A stretch of DNA of 64,000 bases, taken from NCBI RefSeq assembly GCF_003171515.1, contig NC_089391.1, positions 5,013,075 through 5,077,074 on the forward strand, given 5' to 3'. Of the stretch, positions 10,669-21,700 are shown one piece after another. The number at the start of each line of letters is the position of its first letter. The stretch's first letter is position 1. The notes beneath the pieces were generated by a model. That model was given only the letters and a program-made list of their open reading frames with translations. It did no database searches and had not been told where the DNA came from. This DNA comes from Pyrenophora tritici-repentis (Eukaryota > Ascomycota > Dothideomycetes > Pleosporales > Pleosporaceae). The translations under genes and the position numbers were made by a program.

Positions 10669-12270
10669 CTATGGCGTTGACTTCCGAGTCGTCTTCGGGT
10701 GCAGTACTCTACAAGACACGGTTTCAAGGAACTGCGCAGCTGACCGAAGGGCCATCGTTTGCCTCGCCATCAGCTCCGCTTCCTCGCTTGACTCTACTGT
10801 GTAGCTCTCGCCGCTGTTACCAGTCTTTTCAACCTTAATAGGCCTTCCTGCTGCGTCGAACCAATTTGGGAGAACTTCTTGCATGGGCCGCTTTAGTTGG
10901 TCATCGGTCACCTTGAAACGCTCCTTTAAAGACTGAAGTAGCCACTCGAGAACCTCACTCCCAAAGGGTTTCGGCGCAATGCCTCCGCCAGGGAACATGC
11001 CCCAGATGTCTGTCGGGTAGGGTCCGAAGTAGTACCGGACTTGCTTCCAGCCATTCGGTTGCTCCTCGCTCCGGGTGTGGCACCACCGATTACTCTTCAG
11101 AAGGTTCTGGTCCGGACAATTCGCGATAATGTGCCCTTCTCTGCCACAGCACCTGCAGCGAGCACGCTGCGGCTCTCGGTTGCCTGCGTAATGTACGCCT
11201 ACCTGCGGGTTGACTATTGGTGGGTAGATTGACTTGAAGCTCCCGTCATTGCGTTCTAGTATCTCCGTGCTTACCCGGTGGGGTCTTAGCACAAGCTGCT
11301 TGTAGGCCTCTGCGTAATTCTCTGGCTTAGCGAACAGTCTTCGGATCCCAATATTGCCCTCAGCCATCTCGTTGAACTGTTCTATAGTCATCGACAGTCC
11401 TTGGAAACGCTGGATTAGATCCTCCACAGCCTGATCAACTTTCGGAGCAGCTGCCTTGTCGGGCTGAGCAGCAATCGGAAGAATCCCGAACACTCTGCCG
11501 AGGGGCTTCTGAAGGTCTCTTGAATGTCGGATAGACTCTTCTACTACTCCTGCATCGCGGCGGGCTAGTCTCCGGCTTGTCGAACTGTAGTCAGAGTATA
11601 GGGCACTCAACCCCTCCTCTTGCGCTTGGTGCTCACGGACAAACTGGTAGATCTTCTCAATCTTGAACGAGGTGACGTCGTCTAGACGCGGCCGATCATC
11701 CTTCGGCATGTGGTGCATTACTCGCTCCATGTCCTCTATAGCCAGGCCCCGGAAGAAGAAGTGTCCTTTCTCAAGCTTTGCGACTTGTCCTCGGCTCTCC
11801 GCAGCTGCAAAGTAGGTCACAAAGTTCTGGTAATATTCGACAATTCGGACCGCAGGTTGTCGTCGCTGCACCTCCTTCACGTAGTTTTCGATGAAAGCTC
11901 GGGTACCTCTCTGCCGAAATTCATCCTGCCCCGCATACAGCTCTCGAAGCTCCTCCTTGTACTCCTGGTAGCTCTCTATCCCATAGTAGCTTGGCAACTT
12001 TCGGATAAACGCCTTATACTTTTGTGTGCAGAAGTATGGTAGCTGCTTCTTCCGAAGCTCCTCTGGCCAGCCCACTCGATCAGCTTCGAAGTCGTACTCG
12101 TCTAAGAACTCTGAAATGTTCTCTCCATCAAAGCGTGGCGCGTGCACATCGTGAGGCTCTAGCTTGCCTAGGTACTGACGATAAGAGTCACGGGCTGCAG
12201 GTTGTCCAGGCTCTGCCATTAGGATTGACACAGGCTCCTCGCTCTGTGCTGAAGACGTCTCGGACGGCAT
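10669..12270 (-). CDS. Gypsy-3 Gag
   Basis: A 533-residue structural protein that forms the virus-like particle and packages element RNA. An acidic N-terminus is followed by the retrotransposon gag fold (EYDFEADRVGWPEELRK through YAGQDEFRQRG) and a zinc knuckle of the form CX2CX4HX4C (CRCCGREGHIIANC, about residue 375). The start is the ATG at 12270. The last dozen residues are off frame: one base is missing in the CCC run at 10697-10699, and the neighbouring frame continues with a charged linker toward the protease. Confidence 0.88.
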   Translation of the reverse strand: MPSETSSAQSEEPVSILMAEPGQPAARDSYRQYLGKLEPHDVHAPRFDGENISEFLDEYDFEADRVGWPEELRKKQLPYFCTQKYKAFIRKLPSYYGIESYQEYKEELRELYAGQDEFRQRGTRAFIENYVKEVQRRQPAVRIVEYYQNFVTYFAAAESRGQVAKLEKGHFFFRGLAIEDMERVMHHMPKDDRPRLDDVTSFKIEKIYQFVREHQAQEEGLSALYSDYSSTSRRLARRDAGVVEESIRHSRDLQKPLGRVFGILPIAAQPDKAAAPKVDQAVEDLIQRFQGLSMTIEQFNEMAEGNIGIRRLFAKPENYAEAYKQLVLRPHRVSTEILERNDGSFKSIYPPIVNPQVGVHYAGNREPQRARCRCCGREGHIIANCPDQNLLKSNRWCHTRSEEQPNGWKQVRYYFGPYPTDIWGMFPGGGIAPKPFGSEVLEWLLQSLKERFKVTDDQLKRPMQEVLPNWFDAAGRPIKVEKTGNSGESYTVESSEEAELMARQTMALRSAAQFLETVSCRVLHPKTTRKSTP

Positions 12271-12724
12271 ATTATTCGATAAAAGAGACCTGCTCTGACT
12301 GTGTCTTGGACACTAAACGTTATTCCTCTTCTCTTGTTCTGAATACAGATCCGCTGCTTCCGGACTCCCGATTGCCTCTCTGAGACAGGTTCCTTCCCTC
12401 TCTTCCGATGTCCCTTCACCGCTTTGGTGAAAGTGCCTCCTTAGCACTGGGCGTTACGCTCTCGCCTACTCCTATTCGGCTGTACGTTGTGCCGGTTCTG
12501 CAGTCCTTCTGCAGGTTACCACACCGCTCCGCTGACACCGTAGAGACTCCCGAGAGTTCCGCCGCCTTGGCAAACTTTATCGAGAAGCGCTCAGAGTTCA
12601 ATGGGGTCCCCGAAAACTCGTCGTGGGTCTCTGCCCCTCCGACTTCTCCTCGAAAACAAAACAAAGAGGTTTCTCTACTACTCCACGATAGACCGTCGTG
12701 TCCCCCTGGTTAGGTCACCAAAAA
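12271..12724 (-). promoter_or_regulatory. Gypsy-3 leader with TGG-type primer-binding site
   Basis: About 450 bases between the 5' LTR and gag. On the minus strand, four T residues after the LTR are followed by TGGTGACCTAACCAGGGG (12703-12720), which has the form of a site complementary to the 3' end of a tRNA ending GGTCACCA. The tRNA species is not identified. A minus-strand frame at 12416-12664 has no recognisable domain. Confidence 0.6.
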
Positions 12725-12936
12725 TGTGGTAGAGGGATAGCCTCAATAGTCAGAAGAGAGGCTGCCGACCCGCAATCGGTAGAGAGTAGAGAACAAGAAG
12801 GTATCCGAACAATAAACGGTAGTATTAAGAATGGTGTACGATAACTGTCGAGCTCCTCTACGCGGAGTCGTCCTAAAATACTCAACCCTAGCGCCGATTA
12901 CCTAACGCCGAACACGTGACAAGCTACTACACCACA
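12725..12936 (-). repeat. Gypsy-3 5' LTR
   Basis: 212-bp terminal repeat equal to 5150-5361. It holds the promoter side of the element in the minus orientation. It is directly followed on the plus strand by the duplicated ATAT and the resumed LINE ORF2. Confidence 0.92.
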
Positions 12937-15726
12937 ATATCGATGGAGGAGACTGAACGCTACGTGATTGGAGTATCTAGCACCTCCCCAGGACCCGATC
13001 AGGTGACCGTCCGACTCCTAAAGGCATGCTGGGAACACATTAGACACCTAGTGCTAGGCATCTACCGGGCGTGCATGGAACAAGGCCACTACCCAGCCGC
13101 CTGGAAGACGGTAGAAGTGGCCATGATACCCAAAGTCGGGAAGAAGGATAAGTCCTCACCCAGATCAATGAGACCAATTGCCCTATCGTCCTGTCTAGGG
13201 AAGGGACTCGAGCGTATCATAGCAAGGCGCATAGCACACACAGCTATGGCTTTTGACATCCTAAGCCCACAGCACGGTGGAGCGCTGCCAAAACGCTCTG
13301 CGATGGACCTGGCGACCGCATTCACACACGACGTGGAGATGGCTTGGTCAAGACACGAGCATGTCTCTATGCTCACGTTAGACGTCCAAGGGGCGTTTGA
13401 CGCGCTACTGAAAAACAGGCTACTACACCGAATGCGGCAACAAGGGTGGCCACCCCTACTCCGGAAATTTATCCAGAACTTCCTGTCGGAAAGGAGGGTG
13501 CGAGTACGCCTAGGCAATGTCACTACACCTGTACATCGAGTGGCCTGCGGCACCCCGCAGGGATCGCCGCTATCACCGGTCCTATACACCCTATACCTAG
13601 CTGAACTACTCAACCAGGACCGAAAACTCCGGTTCGGGTATGCCGACGACATCAACCTATACCGGGTCTCCCACTCTTTAGACGAGAACGTCGCACTGCT
13701 AGCAGAGGACCTCAAATCTATCAATGAATGGGGAGCTGCGAACAAGATCACGTTTGCACCAGAGAAACGGGAGCTGATCCACCTCACGCGCCAGAAAGGA
13801 CTACATGCGCCGCCAATCCAATTGGAAGATCAAACAATTCACCCTATAGCCCCTGCGCAGGGGGAAGCCAGACTGCGCTGCGCTGGCTTGGGGTGTGGTT
13901 TGATAGGGGACTAACTTTCAAGAAGCACGTCGCAGAAAGGGCGGCGCAAGCTAGGAAAGTAGCGAACCATCTCCGGAGCCTCGCCAACACAGCCCACGGC
14001 CCTCCAGCAGGATCGCTACGCAAGGCAGCCATAACATGTATCCTGCCCATACTACTATACGGAGCCGAAACATGGTACGAGGGCAGGACGAAGAACCCAC
14101 GAATTGCAAGGGTTTCCCGTAAACCCACGGTCAGCACTAGGGTAGGCTGGCACCTAACCACGATAGATCAGGCACTAGTAGCAGCCACGAAGGCAATCCT
14201 CCCTGCGTGGAGGACAACACCAAACGCAGTACTGCTAAGAGAAGCTGCGATGCCGTCGGCACAGGTGGCGCTAGAGGAGGCCAAGCTCCGCTTTGCAGTT
14301 CACCTACGCACGATAGACGACAAGCACCCACTTACTAATAGAACTACACTGCCACTAGTCATACGAGGACGCGCAGCGGGCAACCGACGGATACCAAGAT
14401 CGAAGGTTCAGCGCGTAGCACAACTGCTACCCGCCACACCCCGAAACGTCCTAGCCAGCCCTCACTTTTCAGACGGGTCGAGGCAGGATCCAACGCAAGG
14501 GCAAGGAAAGGACATTGCTGCCCAGAATTTCACCATCTGGTGGGAGTCTCTTGGACAAGAGACAATCACTGTCTTCTCAGACGGGTCTGAACAACAAATC
14601 AACGGTACAAGGGTGGTCACTTACGGGTACGCTATATACCAGGGCCAGGCCGCCGTGGCGACTGGACAAGGCTCACTAAATGCCCTTAGCCACGTCTTCG
14701 ATGCGGAGGCTATAGGCGCGTGCAGAGGACTCAAACACGCACTACAACTCTCACTGCCTAGCCAGAGGGAGATCGTACTTTGCATAGACAGCACTGCGGT
14801 AATATGGGGCATACGCGGAACCGCCCCTACCTCCTCCCAATGGGCGTTCCTCCAAATCCATGGAGCTATGGAGGCCTACAACGTGAAAACGCGGTGGGCG
14901 CCGGGACACATGAAGATTGTTGGAAACGAGCTCGCCGACCAGCTGGCTGACAGCGAGGCCAAAGACCCGCACCAGCCATACGGCATGGCCGCCTCCCCCA
15001 CAAGATCCGGTATACGAACAGTAGGCCGCCGCCTCCTCGAACATACAAGGGACACTTGGTGGCAGGATAAGAGCAGTAGGCTATCAGCATGGTACACGCA
15101 ATGGCAGCTGCCATACGATACTAGGCGCACGCCCGCAGCGCTATGGCTACCCCGAAGGATACTCGCGAAAGTCCTTATGATACGCTCAACGCATGGCGAC
15201 TTTGAATGGTACCACCGAAAATTCAACCACGAGGATACCTCGAAATGCCTATGCGGCAGGCCCAAGACGCCAGAACACCTAGTGTTCTGCAAGAGAGCCA
15301 CAACACACTTCAAGAAGTGGCCTCTACGCCCCATCGTGCCCCCTCGCACAAGACAGGAAGGCCTAGCGTACCTCGCGCAATTAATAGACCAGCCACAAGA
15401 GTTCGAGACCTTCGTGAAGGTAACGAACTCCTTCTATGACGAGTGATTTCTATTTTTGAATTTCACAAAGACCCGCTGAATTCCTTGGCATTATTCAGTG
15501 TAGGATTCGCGGCAAAACGCCGCATAGATGCCACAACCCACACGCTCTCTCTCAAACCTTTTATTATATCTCAAATTGCCTCTTGTTACTTTTTCGTTTC
15601 TCTCTCTAAAAAGCAGTTACTGTACTGCATCGATCAAAGGCGCAAGCCACGAAATACTAGAATATTGTAGGAAAACGGCTTCAAATGGCGGGAGTCCTTT
15701 TCACGAACATGTATATAGGCAGGACA

Positions 15727-15873
15727 TGTTGGAGTGGGTGAACCGTACGCATAGGGAAGAAGTTGAGGATTGACTGAGGTTGTATTGTACAAGCTATGGA
15801 AAGTTTATGTAGGTGAGTGACCATAAACAGCGCTAGTCTCAGATAGGCATCGTCCCATCACCAAACCGTGACA
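15727..15873 (-). repeat. Gag-only element 3' LTR
   Basis: 147-bp repeat identical to 17155-17301. It begins TG and ends CA, with GTGACA at its right edge. Confidence 0.92.
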
Positions 15874-15894
15874 CACCCCCCAGTTGTCACCAAG

Positions 15895-16983
15895 TCAGTG
15901 AGTTGGTGATAACTGACCTGTATCCAGCAGATGAACCACGAATGATGTACCACCACTAGGTGGTTGGCCGTCATCTACCTGAATCTTGTCTCTATACTGT
16001 TGACGTGAAGCCCATTCATTTAGGGCGTCCTTTATTTGCTTCGAAATCTTAGGATCCTTTTGAGCTTGTTCAACCTTGCGGACTCCAATAGGTGCTGGTG
16101 TCCAGTCTTTTGGTCGACCTGGGTGAAGTGGATTGAGTATCCAGCAGTCGGGTAAAGCGTGTGACAGCCCACAAACACAAGGTAGGTTTGCAATCCCAAG
16201 CTTAGCAGCTGAGGTAGATAGCACACTTGACTCAGTGGCAGTGGTCTGGGCAGCTCGGCGGATGTACTTCGTCATCTTTTCGACGTAGGCGGGCAAGCTG
16301 AGTAGATTTGTACCGTTTATCTCGTGTTCGTATATCTGATCGAGGCAGGTAGCAGCGTAGTTTGGATAGTGAGCTTGGCAGGCAATCAGGAAATCCTCCT
16401 GAGGCCTGTAGCTAGTTGTCTCTGGTAGGTTGATCGATTGGCATTGAGAAGTGATGTGTATCCAGTCAGCCATCCATTCATCGAGTTTCTTTAGGTTGCG
16501 TGGAGCGGTCTTCAGATTGGTGTATCTTGCTATCAAGTCGCGACTCCGATCGGCTGTAGAAGGACAGAATTGCTTCTTGAGAGCGACAAGTCGATCGTAC
16601 ACAGTAGGGAGATCCTGTATTAGGTAGAGATGACGCGTGGCGATAGACCTAGTGATCTCTGTATTTAGCTGCACCAGAGCTCTCTCTTGTTTCTGCAGCG
16701 TGATCTCGTCGAGTCTCCATTGTTCAACCTCCCATCGGTAGGAATCACGATCCTCAGTGGATAGATCAGAGAGCTTGGAAGCTCTAGCCTTATAGTCGGT
16801 GAGCTGAGGCTTAGGATTGGCAGCCTCTAGGTCAGGCAGGCTCTCCTTTGGTGTATCTGGATTGACGTATTGCCAGATCTTGTGATCCTTCGCGAAGTCT
16901 CTGCAGAGAAAGATCCAGTTGAACCAGTCATCTGGTGTATTAAGGATAACAGTAACTCGAGTTACTGCTGATCCTGTAGCCAT
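15895..16983 (-). CDS. Copia-type Gag of the gag-only element
   Basis: An intact 362-residue protein, start ATG at 16983. It resembles the N-terminal Gag of fungal Ty1/copia elements: a WFNWIF block near residue 20, a helical capsid-like middle (LQKQERALVQLNTEITRSI, LKKLDEWMADWIHIT), and a Cys/His segment near residue 280 (CVCGLSHALPDCWIL) that looks like a zinc knuckle. It has no DSG protease motif. The frame has survived while neighbouring retroelement genes are broken, which suggests recent mobility with function retained. A domesticated Gag is an alternative, but the LTRs and target duplication favour a mobile element. Confidence 0.82.
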   Translation of the reverse strand: MATGSAVTRVTVILNTPDDWFNWIFLCRDFAKDHKIWQYVNPDTPKESLPDLEAANPKPQLTDYKARASKLSDLSTEDRDSYRWEVEQWRLDEITLQKQERALVQLNTEITRSIATRHLYLIQDLPTVYDRLVALKKQFCPSTADRSRDLIARYTNLKTAPRNLKKLDEWMADWIHITSQCQSINLPETTSYRPQEDFLIACQAHYPNYAATCLDQIYEHEINGTNLLSLPAYVEKMTKYIRRAAQTTATESSVLSTSAAKLGIANLPCVCGLSHALPDCWILNPLHPGRPKDWTPAPIGVRKVEQAQKDPKISKQIKDALNEWASRQQYRDKIQVDDGQPPSGGTSFVVHLLDTGQLSPTH

Positions 16984-17140
16984 TGTGTGCGTAGAACAGA
17001 CGTAGCAATCGTGCGTTATAGTGGACGCGGGGTAATCGAGCGCTGTGGTGGACGCGGGGTAATCGTGCGGCTATGAGGGGCCTAGTAATCGTGCGCTATG
17101 AGGGACGCGGTAATCGGGAAATGAGTACAATCAGGATGCA

Positions 17141-17154
17141 GCCGGGCTCATAAC
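17141..17154 (-). promoter_or_regulatory. Primer-binding site matching initiator tRNA-Met anticodon arm
   Basis: Immediately inside the 5' LTR the minus strand reads GTTATGAGCCCGGC. Its complement GGGCTCATAAC is the anticodon-loop sequence (CAU) of initiator tRNA-Met. Drosophila copia and yeast Ty5 prime from an initiator tRNA half cut in this loop. Confidence 0.7.
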
Positions 17155-17301
17155 TGTTGGAGTGGGTGAACCGTACGCATAGGGAAGAAGTTGAGGATTG
17201 ACTGAGGTTGTATTGTACAAGCTATGGAAAGTTTATGTAGGTGAGTGACCATAAACAGCGCTAGTCTCAGATAGGCATCGTCCCATCACCAAACCGTGAC
17301 A
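17155..17301 (-). repeat. Gag-only element 5' LTR
   Basis: 147-bp repeat identical to 15727-15873, next to the primer-binding site and followed by the duplicated GGACA. Confidence 0.92.
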
Positions 17302-17464
17302 GGACATCACTCCCCTTAGATACAAAACACCTAGGAATAGGTTCCACGAGGCAAGTGCGACAGCACTATAAGACCACGGCGGGACCCGCCCGAATACCCT
17401 ATGGGAGGTTACAGATAGGGCGTTAAACCACAATCAACATCAACATCAACAACACGATAGACAA

Positions 17465-18213
17465 TACGCGGAACCGCCCCTACCTCCTCCCAATGGGCGT
17501 TCCTCCAAATCCATGGAGCTATGGAGGCCTACAACGTGAAAACGCGGTGGGCGCCGGGACACATGAAGATTGTTGGAAACGAGCTCGCCGACCAGCTGGC
17601 TGACAGCGAGGCCAAAGACCCGCACCAGCCATACGGCATGGCCGCCTCCCCCACAAGATCCGGTATACGAACAGTAGGCCGCCGCCTCCTCGAACATACA
17701 AGGGACACTTGGTGGCAGGATAAGAGCAGTAGGCTATCAGCATGGTACACGCAATGGCAGCTGCCATACGATACTAGGCGCACGCCCGCAGCGCTATGGC
17801 TACCCCGAAGGATACTCGCGAAAGTCCTTATGATACGCTCAACGCATGGCGACTTTGAATGGTACCACCGAAAATTCAACCACGAGGATACCTCGAAATG
17901 CCTATGCGGCAGGCCCAAGACGCCAGAACACCTAGTGTTCTGCAAGAGAGCCACAACACACTTCAAGAAGTGGCCTCTACGCCCCATCGTGCCCCCTCGC
18001 ACAAGACAGGAAGGCCTAGCGTACCTGGCGCAATTAATAGACCAGCCACAAGAGTTCGAGACCTTCGTGAAGGTAACGAACTCCTTCTATGACGAGTGAT
18101 TTCTATTCTTGAATTTCACAAGACCCGCTGAATTCCTTGGCATTATTCAGCGTAGGATTCGCGGCAAAACGCCGCATAGATGCCACAACCCACACGCTCT
18201 CTTTCAAACCTTT
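17465..18213 (+). pseudogene. 5'-truncated second LINE copy (RNase H end and 3' UTR)
   Basis: From ATACGCGG at 17465 the sequence follows 14811 onward of LINE-1 with few changes. It covers half of RNase H, the CCHC tail (stop at 18099) and part of the 3' UTR. Truncation at the 5' end is typical of incomplete LINE reverse transcription. The 3' UTR is cut at 18213 by the solo-LTR-like repeat. The 17302-17464 stretch before it holds nothing recognisable apart from a CATCAA-type trinucleotide run. Confidence 0.9.
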
Positions 18214-18449
18214 TGTTGAGAATACAGTCCGTAAGTGACTTGGTGGTATCAAGCGGAGGAGTAGTCACATGATTGGTGACACGTGCAGGTGGGTCCTAGC
18301 GGGGAGCTTGGACGCAGCTGCACGCAACACGGATCTACGAACGTGTGAATAGCTCCTTAGTCAATACAATACGAATCTGTACCACCACCACCGTTGTGCC
18401 TTAGAGAGCGCTCTATTAGGTAGTCATACTACTACTAATAGTGCCAGCT

Positions 18450-18665
18450 TGTCAGATATTCACTCTCATCTGGAATACTGATGAAATAGGTAATAATGGT
18501 GATGATATTGATTGTTGATTGTTTGTTGGTTCTGTCTACGGTTGTGGGCACACCTGGGGGGTGCCAAGCCTTCCTGTGATCCGATTGGCTCTCTCAGATG
18601 CCGGGTCGCGCTAGTCTAACCCAGCGTCTGTACGCTCTCATCTTCAACAGTGCTATTATCTGACA
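18450..18665 (-). repeat. Copia-1 3' LTR
   Basis: 216 bp, TGTCAGATATTC to TTATCTGACA on the plus strand, with inverted ends TGTCAGAT/ATCTGACA. The adjoining inner sequence has the element's polypurine tract in complement (CACCCCTTC). Confidence 0.92.
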
Positions 18666-18715
18666 CACCCCTTCAGCTTGGACGCTCTTCACGCTTGCAA
18701 GCTGGGCACTTAGTC

Positions 18716-21700
18716 CTACTCAAGGCTTACCACGAGATTTTCAAGTTTCTCTTGAATTTCTTCGAGCGGTGCCGAGTTTCTCGCCAGGATTTCCTTAGCG
18801 GGGACTAGTCCTAGTTGTTCTAGGAATTCTGGCCATTTGTTTGGTGGCAATGATTTGGTGAGACCGTCGGCGATCATATCCGCGGTAGGTATGTACTCTA
18901 CGGAGATCCGGCCTGTCGACACCTCCTGTCTGATCCAGTGATTGTGTATGTCGACATGTCTGAGTTTGGTTTGAAGCTTTGAGACCTCCTCGGTGACTAG
19001 GCGAATAGTCTGTTTGTTGTCGCATTGAATAGTGATACTAGGGGTGTCAAGCTGGATGTTCAGCTCCTTGAGGAGACGGGACAGGAATAGAGCTTCCTTA
19101 GCCACTTGAGACAGGGCGAGAAGCTCGGCTTCTGTCGTTGATGTTGTAACAGTGTCTTGTTTGTTTGCTTTCCATGCGATGAGTCCATTAAAGAGCTTAA
19201 TCGCGTAGCCTTGTGAGCTCTTCCTGTCTAGGGTATTGTCGGCAAAGGAGGCGTCGCTGGCTATCTGCAGTCCAGTGCCTCCTCCAAGTTGTAGCGCGAG
19301 GTGTTTTGTCGCTAGTAGATATAGAAGAACACGGTCGGCAGCGTTGTGGTGCTCTAGTCCTGGATTGGAGAGAAAGCGGGCGAGCCGCGACGTCGCAAAG
19401 GCGATGTCTGGTCTGGTAGTTACAGCTGCGAAGAGGAGTGAGCCTATCTTGCGCTGGTATTTGTTGATCTCTGATGGGCAGGCGAGCCCATCTCTAGGGA
19501 GTAGCTCGGCAGTCGCCATCGGCGTGTCGTGTCTAATGTCGGTACGGTCGGCCAGTCTACTGATCTTGTCTGCGTAGGCCGCCTGCGACAGTTGGATCGT
19601 CCTTGATTTGCGATCTCTGATGATCTCGACGCCGAGGAACCATTGTAGGTCATTTCCTCCTGTGAAGAGGTACTTCTCCTGTAGGCGGGCAATTGCCTGC
19701 TGGGCGGATTGCTCCATGTCTTTGTGGTATGCTAGTATGATGTCGTCCACGTAGAAGAAGATAATGATGCCGCCTTTGATGAGACAGCAGGGCTCGTGCG
19801 GTACTTCTTGGAAACCGAGTTCTTTGAGAGTGCTTGTGAACTCTTTCTGCCAGAGGAGCGGGGATATGCGCAGTCCATACAATGCCTTGTTAAGCTTGAG
19901 TATAGTACCTGGCTTCTGATGGCCGCGTGGCATTCTCATGAATACTTCTCGGTCTATTGTCGCATGCACGAAGGCGTTTGTCACGTCGTACTGTTTGAGC
20001 TCTAGGTCGTACTTTGCCGCAATTGCGGTTAGCATTCGGAACGACCGGCTTGCGAGTGTTGCCGCGTAGGTGTCTTGCGATGTGATGTTTCGCTGCTGAT
20101 CACCGCGGACGACTAGTCGTGCCTTGCACTTGAGTAGTCGGTGATGCTTGTCAAGTTTGTAGGTGTATACCCACATGCAGTCCAGGATTTGTTGTCCTGT
20201 TTGCTTGATTTTCTTTATAGGGATCTCTGTCCATGAGTTCATTTGATGGTGGCTTGCCAGATGGGACTGTTCTGCTTCTTTGAATAGTTCTCCCATTGGG
20301 TGGTCCTCAAGCTTAGTTCGGCATGTTGGCAGAGGTGGTAGCTGACTGCGATGGGGCTTCAAGCCTTTGGCGAGCATTCTCACAATCGCAGCCTTGTCCA
20401 TAGCTACTCCTCTGTATTCTCCAACCTTTCCGGCCTGGGTACCCGCCATGAACGCTGCTGCCCATGGGGCAGTCTTAGGGGTTCCTTGTCGATCCTTCTC
20501 ATCTAGCGATGCTCCTGCCATTAGCCGCGCGAGCAACGCTGCGGGTGGCGGTGTCGCCGGAGGTGTCGGGTAGCTGTCCCGGATTTTTCTCCCTTGATAG
20601 TATCCTGGCTGGTCGCCCTCGCTGTCCTGAGCGAGTGACTCCTCCGGTGGACTGTCCTCATAGAAAGACTCCGTCTCTGGTTGCTGCGCTGGTGTTGGCA
20701 GCTCAATGGTCCTCACGTGTGTCGCGATTTCTTCTAGCGTATTGTGCATGAGGTTGTCCATTAGGTCTTCGGTTTTGCCATCGAAGATTGACTGTTCGTC
20801 GAAGACAACGTCTCTAGTGCTTATCACTTTGGCGAGTGACGGTATCCAGATTCGGTAGATGTTTGATGACCGGTATCCGACTAGGTATCCGATCCATGCC
20901 TTTGGGTCGAGGCGTTGTAGGCGCGACTTCCCTCTGTGGGTGTCGTCTGTCATGGCGAAAGCTTTGCAGCCATATGCCTTAAGATGAGTGAGGTTTGGTT
21001 TTCGGAGAGATGTGACTATTCCGTTGCTAAAAGCTACTCGTGTGAAGAAGACTTCGTATGGTGTCTTCCAGTGATTGTTGTAGTTTGGGGTTCTGTTGTA
21101 GAGATAGACTGCGGCTCGAGTGATTTCTGGCCACAATTCCCAAGAGAGATTGGCGTCAAGTCGCATTGCGCGTGCCTTCTCCTTGTTCACACCCCCTGAG
21201 CGCTCGGCTCCACCGTTTTGTGCCTGTGTGTCTGGGGCTGAGGGCTCGACTCTGATGCCCTGTGTTGCCAGCCATCGCTCGACATCTGGCTTAACAGTTG
21301 TGATCTCGTTGTCAGACTCTATGGTCTTAACGGATATATTGTAATGGTTCTTCATAAATGAGAAGAAAGTTGTGAGCAGCCGGATAATAGACTTGGCTGT
21401 CGGTTGTCGGTAAAGTATAAGTCCCATTGGAGGCCTGAGAAACGATCGGTAATGAGCATTTGGCTCTTCTCTTTTGTGATCGCCTGGACTTCGTATGTAT
21501 GGAAGTCGATAGCAAGTCGCTCTCCTGGGCCTTCGTCGTTTGTTCGCGGTAGGCGTCGTATCTGTCTCTTGGACTTGGCTCTTCCGCAGGAGTCGCATTG
21601 TACTGTCGTCACCCCTTGAACTCGCACCCCCTCAGACTGCTGCACGAGATGCTCGATTGCTGCTGGTCCCGGGTGGCCGAGTCTCTTGTGCCACAGCATC

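Larger units (their letters stand above)
5150..12936 (-). mobile_element. Gypsy-3, complete Ty3/gypsy element inside LINE ORF2
   Basis: 7.8-kb LTR retrotransposon on the minus strand with 212-bp LTRs that look identical, so the insertion is young. It is flanked by the 4-bp duplication ATAT, and that length is confirmed because its removal restores the LINE frame. The order is leader, gag, protease, RT-RNase H-integrase. The integrase ends with a GPY-type module and a basic tail, and no chromodomain is visible, unlike in Gypsy-1 and Gypsy-2. Confidence 0.93.
3544..15446 (+). pseudogene. LINE ORF2: endonuclease, reverse transcriptase, RNase H
   Basis: The polyprotein that nicks the target and copies the LINE RNA. 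Segment 3544-4391 is the apurinic-type endonuclease (VCIQEP, GGDLNAR, GSDHF). Segment 4554-4984 is the linker to the reverse transcriptase. Segment 12937-15446 holds the reverse transcriptase (SPGPDQV, TPQGSPLSPVLY, catalytic GYADD), RNase H (FSDGSE, the DAEA and CIDS acidic residues, WAPGHMK...NELAD) and a final CxC...H...C knuckle. Removing the 162-bp MITE plus 8 bp, the 128-bp MITE plus 8 bp, and Gypsy-3 plus 4 bp (ATAT) restores frame across all three junctions, including the conserved PWDTYIS region. The remaining break is a one-base loss in the G run at 13860-13864. ORF2 begins at the A of the ORF1 stop. Confidence 0.85.
1867..15562 (+). mobile_element. Tad1-type LINE (LINE-1) with three nested insertions
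   Basis: A non-LTR retrotransposon with the order zinc-knuckle ORF1, apurinic endonuclease, reverse transcriptase, RNase H and C-terminal CCHC, as in the fungal Tad1 clade. It is interrupted by a 162-bp MITE, a 128-bp MITE and the complete Gypsy-3 (5150-12936). Without these and their duplications it is about 5.6 kb. The 3' limit is set by the stretch shared with the second copy, which is cut at 18213 by another insertion, so the true 3' end may lie further right. The 5' limit is the first coding position; the leader lies upstream. Confidence 0.85.
15727..17301 (-). mobile_element. Gag-only LTR element (TR-GAG-like)
   Basis: A 1575-bp element with identical 147-bp direct terminal repeats (TGTTGGAG...CGTGACA) and the 5-bp target duplication GGACA (15722-15726 and 17302-17306). 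On the minus strand it has a half-tRNA-type primer-binding site, one gag gene and a polypurine tract (CTGGGGGG) beside the 3' LTR. There is no protease, integrase or reverse transcriptase. It is complete by structure but lacks pol, so it must be moved by another copia-type element. Confidence 0.9.

Noticed and set aside
15895..16983. Host gene for a novel 362-residue protein
   Set aside because: The flanking 147-bp direct repeats, GGACA duplication, primer site and polypurine tract show it is the Gag of a small LTR element.
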